Of a stretch of 64,000 nt of DNA, positions 36,101 through 43,840 are shown piece by piece. This DNA comes from BD2-11 sp965115885. GTDB taxonomy: Bacteria > Gemmatimonadota > Gemmatimonadetes > Longimicrobiales > Gaopeijiaceae. Position 1 is the stretch's first letter, and each line of letters begins with the position of its first letter. The notes below the pieces were generated by a model. The model did not search any database, had not been told where the DNA came from, and saw only the letters and a list, made by a program, of their open reading frames with translations. Where the stretch lies: the NCBI GenBank assembly GCA_965115885.1, contig OZ220479.1, positions 1,426,001 through 1,490,000 of the forward strand, given 5' to 3'. The position numbers were made by a program, and so were the translations under genes.

Positions 36101-37761
36101 TGAATCCGCTGGGCGGAGCGGTGGAGCTGGAGGTGACGCCGTCGACGGGGACGGTGTACGGGCGGGTGACGGGTACGGACGGGTTCCCGATCGGCGGCGC
36201 GACGGTGACGGCGAACGGGAAGACGGCGACGACGGACGCGTACGGTCGCTACGTGATCGCGGGAGTGGCGTCGGCGTCGCGGAGCGCGATGACGAACAAG
36301 TTCTTCGTGAAGGCGACGAAGGGCGCGACGACGACGAAGGACTCGGTGCGGGCGTTCATGGCGAACGGCTTGGTGATGGTGGACATCGCGTTCGAGGGCA
36401 CGGCCGCGATGGCGACGGTGAGCGGGAAGGTGACGGCGTCGGGGAGCGGCGCGGCGGTGGCGGGAGCGGAGATCCAGGTGAAGTACGGCGACGGCAAGTG
36501 GGTGGCGCCGGAGAACAAGGCGTCGAACGGGAAGCTCGTGACGGGCGCGGACGGGATCTACATGGCGGAAGTGAGGGGCGGGAGCGTCGGTGCCACGGCG
36601 ATGGTGCGTGCGACGAGGAAGGGCATGAGCTTCGCGCCGGAGTCGATCACGGTGCCGACGCACGCGGGCTCGAAAATCGCGGGGATCGACTTCACGGGCT
36701 TCGTGAACGCCACGATCGTCGGCAGCGTGGCCGCTCCGCGGCCGGTCGGCGGCGGTCCGCAGTCCGGCGTCAAGGTGACGATCACCAAGGCGGGCGCTTC
36801 CTCCGTGCTCGATTCGGCGACCACCGGCTCGTCGGGATTGTTCGCCTTCAGCGTGCCGTTCGGCGACTACGACGTCGAGGCGACGAAGGACAAGTACGGC
36901 TTCGACTACCCGAACGGCAGCCGACGGGTGTCGGTGGCGCCCGGACAGCGCAGGAACTTCGGCAGGATCCAAGCGAACACCTGGAAGCTGCTCAACGCGA
37001 GGGCGGAGCGGGGACCGGGAACGACGAGCACCGACTCGACGATCACGCCGCCCGTGACGAGTCATCGTTGGGACGAAAAAATCATCGTGCGGTACGCCAG
37101 CACCCGGAGGGAGAGCGGCCGCGACTACGGAATGCCCCCCGGGAACAACGGCCGGATCAGCGCCCAATACCACTACCGGGACACCGACGGCGCGTGGAAG
37201 TGGCTCGGGGAATTCGAGAACATCCCCGGTGCCCAGAACCAGTCCGAGGGGCTCATGACGCGCGCCTGGCAGGGCGGAGGCAACGCCGGAAACAGGATCC
37301 CCGACGACACGTTCACCGTCAGGATCCAATCGAGGTCCTTGAACGCCGGCAACACGGTGCTGGCCGCCGACACCGTCTACGTGAAGGTTCCGGCCGTCGA
37401 TCCCATGGCGACCTCGATCAAGGCGCGGCGCGGCGGCGACACGATCGTCGTCGACTGGGTGGCCAGAACGAACGCGAGATCGCAGCAGAGGATCGCCGCC
37501 ACCTTCCCGTCCATCGCGGACATCGGCGGATCGAAGGCAACGGTGTTCCTCCCGCAAGGGAGAGTCGTCTGGAACGCCAGGCGGGTCATCCTGATCAACT
37601 TCAAGCAGTTCCAAACGGCCGGCGGCGCCGTCGTCAGGGTCACCGACAAGGAGCTCCGGGGAGCGATCGAATTCAGGGTCGACTCCAGACAGGGCTCCTC
37701 CGGGGCGTGGACGATCGGGACCAAGACGGCCAAGCTCGCGCCCGCCCGGGGATCCGGGTAA
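33193..37761 (+). CDS. Giant regulatory-like-repeat lipoprotein, paralogue 3
   Basis: 1,522 residues, with the lipobox ending at Cys23. Residues 1 to ~1,182 repeat the constant region of the other two. Near the N-terminus the DNA is almost identical to paralogue 1, while segments around residues 480-560 are closer to paralogue 2, giving a mosaic. It lacks four residues of the NESAAGTTAG segment. The 340-residue tail has its own core (WDEKIIVRYASTRRESGRDY... and EFENIPGAQNQSEGLMTRAW) between shared flanks VPFGDYDVEATK...IQANTW and KVPAVDPMATSIKARR. An in-frame open stretch continues upstream to 32785 through IS21 remnant DNA, but the leader and signal peptide fix the start at 33193. It is likely envelope-anchored, with function unknown. 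Confidence 0.85.
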   Translation: MKTKNGLKLLATATLASLVFAACDEGSPPPVDPPDPPTPVGTISGTVTIEGTAVAGVSATLSSGASATTGAGGDFSFTGVEAGTYTVTISGYPEDATFAQATQSATVATDGENVRLSFAGEYVRSSAVVGAVAASDATMSGGDGQPETLSGVTATLGGEHATGETVRTGMDGGFAFAGLRAGTYTVEISGYPEDVTFEAELVEVEVEAGEVGNADFTGHYVRTSAVEGRVAIEGEGLAGATVTLSGGPAEESRRATTDADGGYRFEELRAGAYEVSIAGGYEAEDYEFASTSRDVSVEMDETATVSFTGVLLRTSGIGGRVSVEGMELSGVEVTLSGADEERTETTDASGQYAFTGLAAGDYAVSIGVEGEAYEFETTSVDVTVADDESKIVNFEGEHATTASVSGMAYVDEGTKNDVFDEGEHALMRAGIPVALVGPGVNEQRLGATDEEGGFSFEGLKAGSYQLTVLIDASSSAMLAKHDVAYGGPSTGYAVELGVGEAATRSLPFDITHTTVDFEVKLKSGEATGDALPDAKVSLYADMGGERLAGRATTDDEGMASIRVARAGTTGHTVYATVSADGYGVDMEAGKQAVKWDSQEWRVSAKNVADVVNMKVDVSVSGKTVKTELGGGMALGGWKIGVTSGEETVEGAPKKLDDEGMARLEATAESVPITYAFTLTENQNDELDGGEKYESEAVEYTHTGLKLAGETMEAGTLEARYATQTLKVYVHHERDQVEGYTGNVLGGDERAKTGYVDVSLRYVSGTGRSRAFAKEEWDSKHMSERDGVATFRHVPTDYDVVVRANESVAGIVLLEPDELEAYRDRELNGLVGGAFGSEGGFGHTVSLCPLQETLPQDHDECASFAYVTTHSVKGEVWRKSVTVATSGDGFSTSDRNTRNPGVTVDLTPVEGKNLAGEAKTFTALAKDVTTTTVDETYQFDFGKLAAGAYGAKATAGWRVRKKGGMALGGALNPLGGAVELEVTPSTGTVYGRVTGTDGFPIGGATVTANGKTATTDAYGRYVIAGVASASRSAMTNKFFVKATKGATTTKDSVRAFMANGLVMVDIAFEGTAAMATVSGKVTASGSGAAVAGAEIQVKYGDGKWVAPENKASNGKLVTGADGIYMAEVRGGSVGATAMVRATRKGMSFAPESITVPTHAGSKIAGIDFTGFVNATIVGSVAAPRPVGGGPQSGVKVTITKAGASSVLDSATTGSSGLFAFSVPFGDYDVEATKDKYGFDYPNGSRRVSVAPGQRRNFGRIQANTWKLLNARAERGPGTTSTDSTITPPVTSHRWDEKIIVRYASTRRESGRDYGMPPGNNGRISAQYHYRDTDGAWKWLGEFENIPGAQNQSEGLMTRAWQGGGNAGNRIPDDTFTVRIQSRSLNAGNTVLAADTVYVKVPAVDPMATSIKARRGGDTIVVDWVARTNARSQQRIAATFPSIADIGGSKATVFLPQGRVVWNARRVILINFKQFQTAGGAVVRVTDKELRGAIEFRVDSRQGSSGAWTIGTKTAKLAPARGSG

Positions 37762-37779
37762 GCGCTCCGGCCCTGGGAA

Positions 37780-37826
37780 GCGTCGACTCCTCCGCCCGGA
37801 ACCGCTCCGGGCGGGGGAGCCGACGC
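37780..37826 (+). terminator. Long GC-rich hairpin after paralogue 3
   Basis: gcgtcg...cgcccgg, the loop aaccgct, then ccgggcg...cgacgc, starting 18 nt after the stop. It is the counterpart of the hairpin after paralogue 2, with homologous flanking sequence. Confidence 0.65.
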
Positions 37827-38383
37827 GGTCGCACCCACTCGTCGGCATCCGCTCCAGCTCGGGATCCCCGTTCGAAAAATCGGCACGGTCGAGGCGTGCT
37901 CGCGGTCCCGCCGACACGGGTTCGGATCCGGGCGCAGCACATCGGCATCGGCGCCGCATCGCACCGAAAACCTCGTTGAACCTCGTTTCCGGCGAGCCTG
38001 CCGGGACGGGACCGCGAGCCGAAGCGCCGACCCGAGCGGTCGACGCCCTTGCGTTGGCCGCAACGAATCGAGCGACCGCCGTCGGAGCTTCGGCCGCGGC
38101 GACCGCTTTGCGACGCTCCGTTCCCCGTTTCGTTCGGCAGTCCCGGCGCGCACCGAGGGTGTAGGAGACGCCGTTGAAACGGGTTCTCCAAGATATCCGC
38201 TCGTGCGCCTCCAGGATGATCGGCATGGCTCCGGATCGCCGAATCGACATGCGCCGGAATCCGCCGGGTGCCGCACGAAACCGAGCCGCCCGATCGCCGA
38301 TGGCCCGCCCTGCCCGGGGGTCGGTCGATTGCATGAATGGGGAGGAGCCCTCGATTCCCGTCGCAACCGCTTCCGCGATCGAG
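37827..38383. other. Non-coding region between paralogue 3 and IS21
   Basis: The first ~80 bp resemble the region after paralogue 2 (…acccac…gtcggc…ttcgaa…ggcacggncgag). I see no convincing gene in the rest. It ends at the IS21 target site tcgag (38379-38383). Confidence 0.55.
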
Positions 38384-38584
38384 TGTTACCGAGCGTTTAA
38401 AATTGCACACTTTTTGGCGTCAGGAATTGCACACTTTTTGTCGTTTAGCGTTGCGCAGATTTTTGCACACTTTCGTGGCCCGCAACTGTTCGCGGAGGGC
38501 ATCCGGAGGCGGACCCGGAGGGGGGTGTCCCTGAGCTGGATCATCGATTACGCGTGTCCCATCCACTTCGCCCAAGGAGACGCG

Positions 38585-39625
38585 ATGATCGACGGCAGCA
38601 CGAAGGTACAGGCGAGGAAACTCTTGGAACGAGGGTTGTCCAAGACCGCGGTCGCGGCCGATCTGGGGATCGCCCGGAGGACGTTGTACTACTGGATTTC
38701 CGGCGGTTGGCTGGACGACGAGGCGGGCGGTGCCGGATCCGGGACACGCTCGCGGCGACCTCGGAAGTCGAAGCTCGACGACTACAAGCGATTCATCGAA
38801 GAGCGTTTGGCCGAGTTTCCGAAGATGAGCGCCGTGCGGTTGTACGAGGATGTGCGGAGGTCGGGATTCGAGGGGAGCTACAGCGTTGTCGCTCGGCATG
38901 TTCGGTCGGTTCGGCCGCAAGATCGGGTCGAGGCGGTGCAGCGGTTCGAGACGGAGCCCGGTCGCCAGGGGCAGGTGGACTTCGCGGAGTTCAAGTTCCC
39001 TTGGGGCAAGCGTTTCGCGCTGGTCGTGGTTCTGGGTTACTCGCGCTGGATGTGGGCGCGCCTCTACGAGCGCCAGACGATGGCCGTCCTGGTGGACGGG
39101 CTCGAGAAGTCGTTCGTCGCCATGGGCGGCGTGCCCAGGGAGTTGCTGTTCGATCGGATGAAGGCGGTGGTGATCTCCGGCGAGCGCAAAGCGGGCGGGA
39201 AGCTGATGGAAAACGCTGCGTTCACGGGGTTTGCCGATCACTGGGGATTCAAGGTCCGGGCCTGCCGTCCATACCGGGCGCAGACGAAGGGGAAGGTCGA
39301 GCGTCCCATCCGGTACATGCGCGAGAACTTCTTCTACGGGCGCAGCTTCGCAGGGGACGCCGACATCGACGAACGGTTGAAGCGGTGGCGGGAGCAGGTC
39401 GCCAACGTCCGGATTCACGGGACGCTCGGGGAGAGCGTGTCGGATCGTTTCGCGTCGGAGCGGCCCCTTCCGTTGCCCTTGGCACCGAGGGGGTATCGGT
39501 TCGCGACCCCGAGACCGATGCCCGAGCCCGAGGCGAAGCGGTCGGAGCCGTCGGCGCCCCTTCCGTCGGTCGACGTCGAGCAGCGGTCGTTGGACTACTA
39601 CTCGGCTGAACGGAGGGTTTCGTGA
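38585..39625 (+). CDS. istA: IS21-family transposase IstA
   Basis: 346 residues from the ATG at 38585, 5 nt after AAGGAG. The N-terminal helix-turn-helix is LSKTAVAADLGIARRTLYYW. The catalytic rve/DDE core has GQVDFAEF (D132), LLFDRMKAVV (D190) and KGKVERPIRY (E239). The C-terminus DYYSAERRVS is typical of the Mu-like DDE branch. It is shorter than many IstA proteins (390-510) but intact. It makes the strand cuts and joins while the IstB ATPase picks the target. Its stop overlaps the istB GTG. The frame is open further upstream (to 38174) through the left-end repeats, but that part is not coding-like. Confidence 0.95.
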   Translation: MIDGSTKVQARKLLERGLSKTAVAADLGIARRTLYYWISGGWLDDEAGGAGSGTRSRRPRKSKLDDYKRFIEERLAEFPKMSAVRLYEDVRRSGFEGSYSVVARHVRSVRPQDRVEAVQRFETEPGRQGQVDFAEFKFPWGKRFALVVVLGYSRWMWARLYERQTMAVLVDGLEKSFVAMGGVPRELLFDRMKAVVISGERKAGGKLMENAAFTGFADHWGFKVRACRPYRAQTKGKVERPIRYMRENFFYGRSFAGDADIDERLKRWREQVANVRIHGTLGESVSDRFASERPLPLPLAPRGYRFATPRPMPEPEAKRSEPSAPLPSVDVEQRSLDYYSAERRVS

Positions 39626-40437
39626 AGGCTGCGAGCCGGAGGGATCGGATCGCGGCCCAGCTGGCGGATTTGAAGATGCCCGGGGCGCTCGAGGCGCTGG
39701 ACGAGGTGTTCAGGCGAGTGGACGGCGGGGAGTACACGGCGGGCGAGGGGATCGAGCGTCTGCTCGGGGCGCAGATCGAGCTGCGCAACGGTCGTCGCTT
39801 GACGGCGGCGATGCGGTCGAGTCGTCTGCCGGGACTGAAGACGCTGGCGGAGTTCGACTTCACGTTCCAGCCGTCGATCGATCGTCAGCAGGTCGAGTCG
39901 TTGCACGAGCTGGGGTTCCTGGAGCGGAAGGAGAACGTGGTGATCCTGGGTCCTCCCGGAGTCGGGAAGACGCACATCGCGATCAGCTTGGCGGTTGCGG
40001 CGGCCGAGGCGGGGCGGAGGATCTACTTCGGCACGCTGGCCGCGCTGGTCGAGTCGCTGGAGGAGGCGCACGCGGCGGGCAGGCTGAAGCGTCGGCTGAA
40101 GACGTCGATGCATCCGGCGTTGCTCGTGGTGGACGAGATCGGGTATCTGCCGGTGACGTCGAACGGAGCGCGTCTGTTCTTCCAGCTGGTCAACGGGCGT
40201 TACGGGCGGGCGTCGACGGTGTTGACGTCGAACAAGCCGTATCAGCAGTGGGGCGAGGTGCTGCACGACGAGGTGATGGCGGCCGCGTTGTTGGACCGTC
40301 TGCTGCATCGCAGTCACACGATCAACATTCGGGGCAACTCGTACAGGATGCGGCGCCACAAGGAGATCTCGAGGGCGATCCATCCGACGGCATCGCCGGC
40401 GAGCGATGCTGGAGCCGACGACACGGACAGGAGGTAG
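39622..40437 (+). CDS. istB: IS21-family helper ATPase IstB
   Basis: 271 residues from GTG, overlapping the istA stop. It is an AAA+ protein of the DnaC/DnaA-like class. Walker A is GPPGVGKTHIAI (110-121) and Walker B is LLVVDEIGYLP, followed by sensor I VLTSNKPYQQWGEVL and the tail LLHRSHTINIRGNSYRMRRH common to IstB. It forms the target-selection oligomer that activates IstA. It is full length and intact. Confidence 0.96.
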   Translation: MKAASRRDRIAAQLADLKMPGALEALDEVFRRVDGGEYTAGEGIERLLGAQIELRNGRRLTAAMRSSRLPGLKTLAEFDFTFQPSIDRQQVESLHELGFLERKENVVILGPPGVGKTHIAISLAVAAAEAGRRIYFGTLAALVESLEEAHAAGRLKRRLKTSMHPALLVVDEIGYLPVTSNGARLFFQLVNGRYGRASTVLTSNKPYQQWGEVLHDEVMAAALLDRLLHRSHTINIRGNSYRMRRHKEISRAIHPTASPASDAGADDTDRR

Positions 40438-40794
40438 GACATGACGAAGGTTGGGACACGGAACGCGGAGCCGCGTCGGAACTCGATTCGCAGGCCGTGG
40501 CGGGGGATCCGGCGAGGCTGGAGGCTCGACCGCGCGAGCGAAGCCGTAGGATCGCCCCTGAGGGCCGATCACGACCCTCGGAGGGGTAGGGATACCCGCG
40601 GAAACGGCATGTGGGGGATTCTGCGCCGGGGAGCGGAGCGGTTCATGGAAGCCATGGGGTGCATGATCGCCGGGGTTCTCCACGCGGAGATCGAGGGGAT
40701 CCACCCTTGGACCGGTCGGAGGGGGGTTCGGATGGTCGGGATCCTGGCGGGTGGAGGCGCCCGGATGCGGCGGAGGTGGGCTGTGAACGGCGCC

Positions 40795-40849
40795 CTCCTC
40801 GGGGTCCCCGTTTCGGTCGCTACGCTCCCTGCACGGGGACCCCGAGGAG
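40795..40849. repeat. Perfect 16-bp inverted repeat in the IS21 tail
   Basis: ctcctcggggtccccg (40795-40810) and its exact complement (40834-40849) are separated by 23 nt, between istB and the right end of the element. It may terminate ist transcription or be the scar of another short repeat unit inserted in the element. Confidence 0.8.
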
Positions 40850-40947
40850 CCTGCTTGACGCCAAAAAGTGTGCAATTTTCGGTGGCCCAAGAGGTGCCCT
40901 TGCCGGGCACAAAAAGTGTGCAATTTTTGACGCCAATTGACATCGAG

Positions 40948-41153
40948 CTCGGCTGCCGTTGGCTAGGCGCTAGGACTCGCGGTTGCCCCGTCCCCGCTTC
41001 TCTCGGTAGCTTGTGCGCTGATCGGCCTGTCCGGCGGAGTGCCGCCGTCGACTGCGGCTCGGTGGCGACGACCGGCCCGCCGAAAGTCCCGGGAACGTGC
41101 GGGGAATCGGCCCGCCGACAGGCCGGGCAAGGCCCCGAGAACCGGAATTCGCG
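40948..41153. other. Region between IS21 and the HNH gene
   Basis: 206 bp with no gene. It presumably carries the promoter of the HNH endonuclease gene. No clear motif is seen. Confidence 0.4.
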
Positions 41154-41729
41154 ATGAGCTGTCTCGCGCTGAACGCCTCCTACGAACCGTTGACCATCGT
41201 TCCCGCCCGCCGTGCGGTACGCCTCGTGCTGGACAGCAAGGCGGAGATTCTGGAGACGGAGGAGACGCGCGCGTTCCGCTCCGAGCACCGCAACGTCCCG
41301 GTCCCCGCGGTGATTCGCCTCGTCCGCTTCGTGCACGTGCCGCGGCGCTTCCGCCGACAGGTCACCAACACCTTCATGTTCGCGCGCGACGACTACCGTT
41401 GCCAGTACTGCGGACGCCACCGGGACCGGTTGCGGGCGCGCGAGTTCCTCACCCGCGACCATGTCCTGCCGATCTCCCGGGGAGGGAGCAATCGGTGGAC
41501 CAACGTCGTGTCGGCGTGCTCGCCCTGCAACAACCGCAAGGGCGACAAGACCCCCGCGGAGGCGGGCATGCGCCTGCTCTCCGTTCCCTCCGAGCCCAAC
41601 CACGTCCAACTGGTGTGGGCGGTGCGCAACGTCACGCCCGTCCAGGCCAAGTACGTGCGTATGTTCTACGGAGACGAAATCCTCGAGGCGCTCTCCCCAC
41701 CGGACGCGTCGCCGACCCGCGGCGCGTGA
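41154..41729 (+). CDS. HNH endonuclease
   Basis: 191 residues. The HNH fold is complete: RCQYCGRH provides the first zinc CxxC, TRDHVLPISRGGSNRWTNVV the catalytic H and N, and CSPCNNRKGDKTP the second CxxC and final residues. The N-terminal half (CLALNASYEPLTIVPARRAV) belongs to a widespread housekeeping-type HNH protein found singly in many bacteria, not to a phage or restriction system. It presumably nicks or cuts DNA, with the biological role unclear. The ATG at 41154 begins the family-typical sequence. The stop overlaps the start of the next gene. Confidence 0.88.
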   Translation: MSCLALNASYEPLTIVPARRAVRLVLDSKAEILETEETRAFRSEHRNVPVPAVIRLVRFVHVPRRFRRQVTNTFMFARDDYRCQYCGRHRDRLRAREFLTRDHVLPISRGGSNRWTNVVSACSPCNNRKGDKTPAEAGMRLLSVPSEPNHVQLVWAVRNVTPVQAKYVRMFYGDEILEALSPPDASPTRGA

Positions 41730-42253
41730 TGCCGCCGCCCGAGGATTCCGCCCGCAGCGCGCCGGACCCCCGTCCGTCTCCGTCCACGAGGTCCGAACCG
41801 CCGCCGCCGGCCCGGCCCGCGCCGCCGCCGCCCGCGCGCCCGCATGCGTCGGCCCGCCCGCGCCCGGCCCGCCCGAAGCCCAAGCGCTCCGCGTCCGTCC
41901 CCCGCCCGCGCCGCTCCCGCCGAGACGACGGAACCCCGGGTCCGACAACCCCTTCGTCTCTTCCGGCGTCCACCGAGTGGAGCTTCTCCGACGCGACCGG
42001 GGCGACGTGGATCGCGCGTCGGGTGGGCACGACCCGAAGCGGCGCCATCGGCGACCCCGGGAGCACGCTCATGCTGGTGCGCTTCCATCGTTCCGGGGAC
42101 GAGCCCGGGAAGCCGCGCGGCGAACTTATCACGGTCGCTCGAGATCTGGCGGAGCTCTACCCCGACGAGTGGCGGGAACTGCTGGCGGAGGCCGTCCGCC
42201 CCCGCGCCCGGGCGGGCCGCCAGCGCCGCGGTCGGCGCCGCTCTCGCCGCTAG
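41729..42253 (+). CDS. Hypothetical protein with Pro/Arg-rich N-terminus
   Basis: 174 residues. The ATG overlaps the HNH stop (TGATG). The first ~80 residues are Pro/Arg/Ala/Ser-rich and probably disordered. Residues ~88-150 form a small domain (STEWSFSDATGATWIARRVG...ELITVARDLAELYPDEWRELL). The tail is basic (RQRRGRRRSRR). A strongly positive protein coupled to an HNH nuclease could bind nucleic acid, which is inference. I recognise no family. Confidence 0.65.
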   Translation: MPPPEDSARSAPDPRPSPSTRSEPPPPARPAPPPPARPHASARPRPARPKPKRSASVPRPRRSRRDDGTPGPTTPSSLPASTEWSFSDATGATWIARRVGTTRSGAIGDPGSTLMLVRFHRSGDEPGKPRGELITVARDLAELYPDEWRELLAEAVRPRARAGRQRRGRRRSRR

Positions 42254-42312
42254 CGCTAGCGATTCAACAACCCCCGATGCCCGCGTGTCTTTCCCGTTGA
42301 AGCGAAGATCGC

Positions 42313-42915
42313 GTGGATGACGCCACGCTGGTGGCGCGGGCTCGCGCGGGGGACGGAGAAGCCTTCGGGCAGCTCGTGAACCGGTACCGCAGGTCGGCGT
42401 ACTTGGTGGCCCTCTCCGTGATCGGCAGACCGGAGGACGCGGAGGACGCGACCCAGGAAGCGTTCCTAGCCGCGCTCGAGCGCCTCGACGATTGCCGCAA
42501 CCCGAGCCGGTTCGGCGGGTGGTTGATGACGATCGTCCGGAACCGCTCGAGCAACCTCGTGCGCCGGGAAGCGTTGCGGGCGACGGACCCGATTCCGTTC
42601 AGCGCCAGCTCGAAGGGCCCGACGCCGGAAAAGGATGCGCAGTTGTCGGAGTTGCGCGACGAAATCGCCCGCGCGCTCGGAGAATTGCCGGAAGCGCATC
42701 GGGAGGTCGTGCTGTTGCACGATCTGGAAGGATGGAAGCACAGGGAGATCGCACAGCGGCTCGGACTTCCCGCGGGGACGGTGCGTTCGCACCTGCATTA
42801 CGCGCGCAAGTCGTTGCGCGGGATTCTGAGGCCGGACGCGGAGCGGGAAGGAGATCCCGGGCGGTCGGGACCGAGCTCGAAAAGACAACGGAAGACGGAC
42901 GAAACGGACGAATGA
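42313..42915 (+). CDS. ECF RNA polymerase sigma factor
   Basis: 200 residues from GTG at 42313. Region 2 (EAFGQLVNRYRRSAYLVALS...EDAEDATQEAFLAALERL) and region 4 (LPEAHREVVLLHDLEGWKHR, EIAQRLGLPAGTVRSHLHYA) are clear. The C-terminal ~25 residues are charged and extra. It heads a run of six further co-directional genes ending in a MacAB-type exporter, so it probably controls that operon in response to envelope stress. Its stop overlaps the next start (ATGA), the usual place for an anti-sigma factor. Confidence 0.92.
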   Translation: MDDATLVARARAGDGEAFGQLVNRYRRSAYLVALSVIGRPEDAEDATQEAFLAALERLDDCRNPSRFGGWLMTIVRNRSSNLVRREALRATDPIPFSASSKGPTPEKDAQLSELRDEIARALGELPEAHREVVLLHDLEGWKHREIAQRLGLPAGTVRSHLHYARKSLRGILRPDAEREGDPGRSGPSSKRQRKTDETDE

Positions 42916-43313
42916 ACAACCGTGCAACGTCGGGCGGAGACCGGGACAGGATCGACGGCTGTGGAATTCTCCTCGAAGTCCTCGACCCCGGGCACTCCGA
43001 TCCGGGATACTGGGGCCGCTTCCAGGACCGAGTTCTGGCGCTTGCGGCTCCCGAGCTGGCCCGGCGCCGCGCGACACCTCAGCCCACGGTGGGCGATGTG
43101 CTGGCCTCCTGGTGGAGGTTGCTCGTCCCCGCCTCGGTTGCGGCGGCCTCGGCGATCGCCGCGCTTTCGTTGCCCGAAGAACCCCCGCCCGAGGCGGACA
43201 TCGCCATCGAAGAGGCGCTCCTGACCGGATTCGACGACGAGCCGCTTCCCACGGTGCTCGCCGCCGATCGGGTGGACGAAGTGGCGTTCCTGGCCGCGAT
43301 CGAGGGGCCCTGA
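42912..43313 (+). CDS. Membrane protein in anti-sigma position
   Basis: 133 residues. There is one hydrophobic segment (LLVPASVAAASAIAALSL, about residues 69-86) between a soluble N-terminal half and an acidic C-terminal half. The topology and the ATGA overlap with the sigma gene fit a small anti-sigma factor. It lacks the HxxxCxxC zinc motif seen in the anti-sigma at 51872-52585, so the assignment rests on context. Confidence 0.62.
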   Translation: MNNRATSGGDRDRIDGCGILLEVLDPGHSDPGYWGRFQDRVLALAAPELARRRATPQPTVGDVLASWWRLLVPASVAAASAIAALSLPEEPPPEADIAIEEALLTGFDDEPLPTVLAADRVDEVAFLAAIEGP

Positions 43314-43315
43314 AG

Positions 43316-43840
43316 ATGTCGGCGCGTCGTACGCGCGCGGCGGCCGGCGGCGTGGTTCTGCTCACCCTGACGGCCGGGTTCTTTCTCGGTCTGCTGTGGT
43401 CGAGGATGTCGTCGGCGCAAGCCGAACCCGTTGCGCCCGCGGCGGCGCAGGCGGCGGAAGAAGAGGACGCGGGGAGGGGGCGCCGCCGCGGCTTGATCGT
43501 GGAGCGCGTGGGGCTGAGCGCGGAGCAGAAGGTGCGGGTGGACTCGGTCGTGAGCCACGCGCGCGGGGCGATGCGGCAGTTGCGGGCGGACTATCGGGCG
43601 GGGTACGGGGAGCTCGTCGAATCGGCGCGCTCCTCCATAAAGGCCGTGCTCACCCCCGAGCAGGTCGAGGAGTACGACGCGCTCCTGACCGATTTCGACC
43701 GTCGCCGGTCGGAGGAGGCGGAGCGGGCGCCGCCGGCCGCCCGCGAGCGCGACCGTGGGCGGGATGGCCGGGAGCGCTCCCGGCGGGAGCGCCGGGACGA
43801 GGACGAAGGGGACGGGAGAAAATGGTCGTACGAGTTTTGA
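43316..43840 (+). CDS. Periplasmic heavy-metal sensor / Spy-like protein
   Basis: 174 residues. There is an N-terminal membrane anchor or signal (GGVVLLTLTAGFFLGLLW, about 11-28). Next comes a helical segment LSAEQKVRVDSVVSHARGAM ... VLTPEQVEEYDALLTDFDRR with the LxxEQ/LTPEQ pattern of CpxP/Spy/ZraP-like periplasmic sensors. The tail is strongly Arg/Glu/Asp-rich. In related operons such proteins sense metals or misfolded protein and feed back on the sigma factor. The next gene starts inside its 3' end (43822), so the two overlap by 19 nt. Confidence 0.7.
   Translation: MSARRTRAAAGGVVLLTLTAGFFLGLLWSRMSSAQAEPVAPAAAQAAEEEDAGRGRRRGLIVERVGLSAEQKVRVDSVVSHARGAMRQLRADYRAGYGELVESARSSIKAVLTPEQVEEYDALLTDFDRRRSEEAERAPPAARERDRGRDGRERSRRERRDEDEGDGRKWSYEF

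Larger units (their letters stand above)
38384..40942 (+). mobile_element. Complete IS21-family insertion sequence (2,559 bp)
   Basis: The element runs from tgttaccgag to the complementary end ...ccaattgaca and carries istA and istB. Multiple copies of attgcacactttttg lie at the left end (38401, 38425, a partial near 38459). They recur inverted at the right end (40863-40878, 40911-40927), the multiple-terminal-repeat layout typical of IS21. A 5-bp direct repeat tcgag flanks it (38379-38383 and 40943-40947), consistent with the target duplication. Both genes are open, so the element is probably active. About 500 bp follow istB inside the element. Confidence 0.93.

Noticed and set aside
27166..37761. 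Idea that the lipoproteins are polymorphic toxins with toxic tips
   Set aside because: No toxin domain, immunity gene or secretion-system partner was seen. The tails end in a shared beta-rich segment, which fits structural or adhesive variation better.
20075..38334. Very long antisense open frames (about 1,340-1,720 codons) opposite each lipoprotein paralogue
   Set aside because: They are codon-aligned with the sense genes. The sense codons end almost always in G or C, so the TTA, CTA and TCA needed to create antisense stops are absent. The predicted products are His/Arg/Val-rich nonsense with no signal or domain.
40441..41157. 238-codon frame after istB
   Set aside because: It runs through the IS21 right-end repeats and has no recognisable domain. 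The same DNA without a matching frame is found in the deleted IS21 copy.
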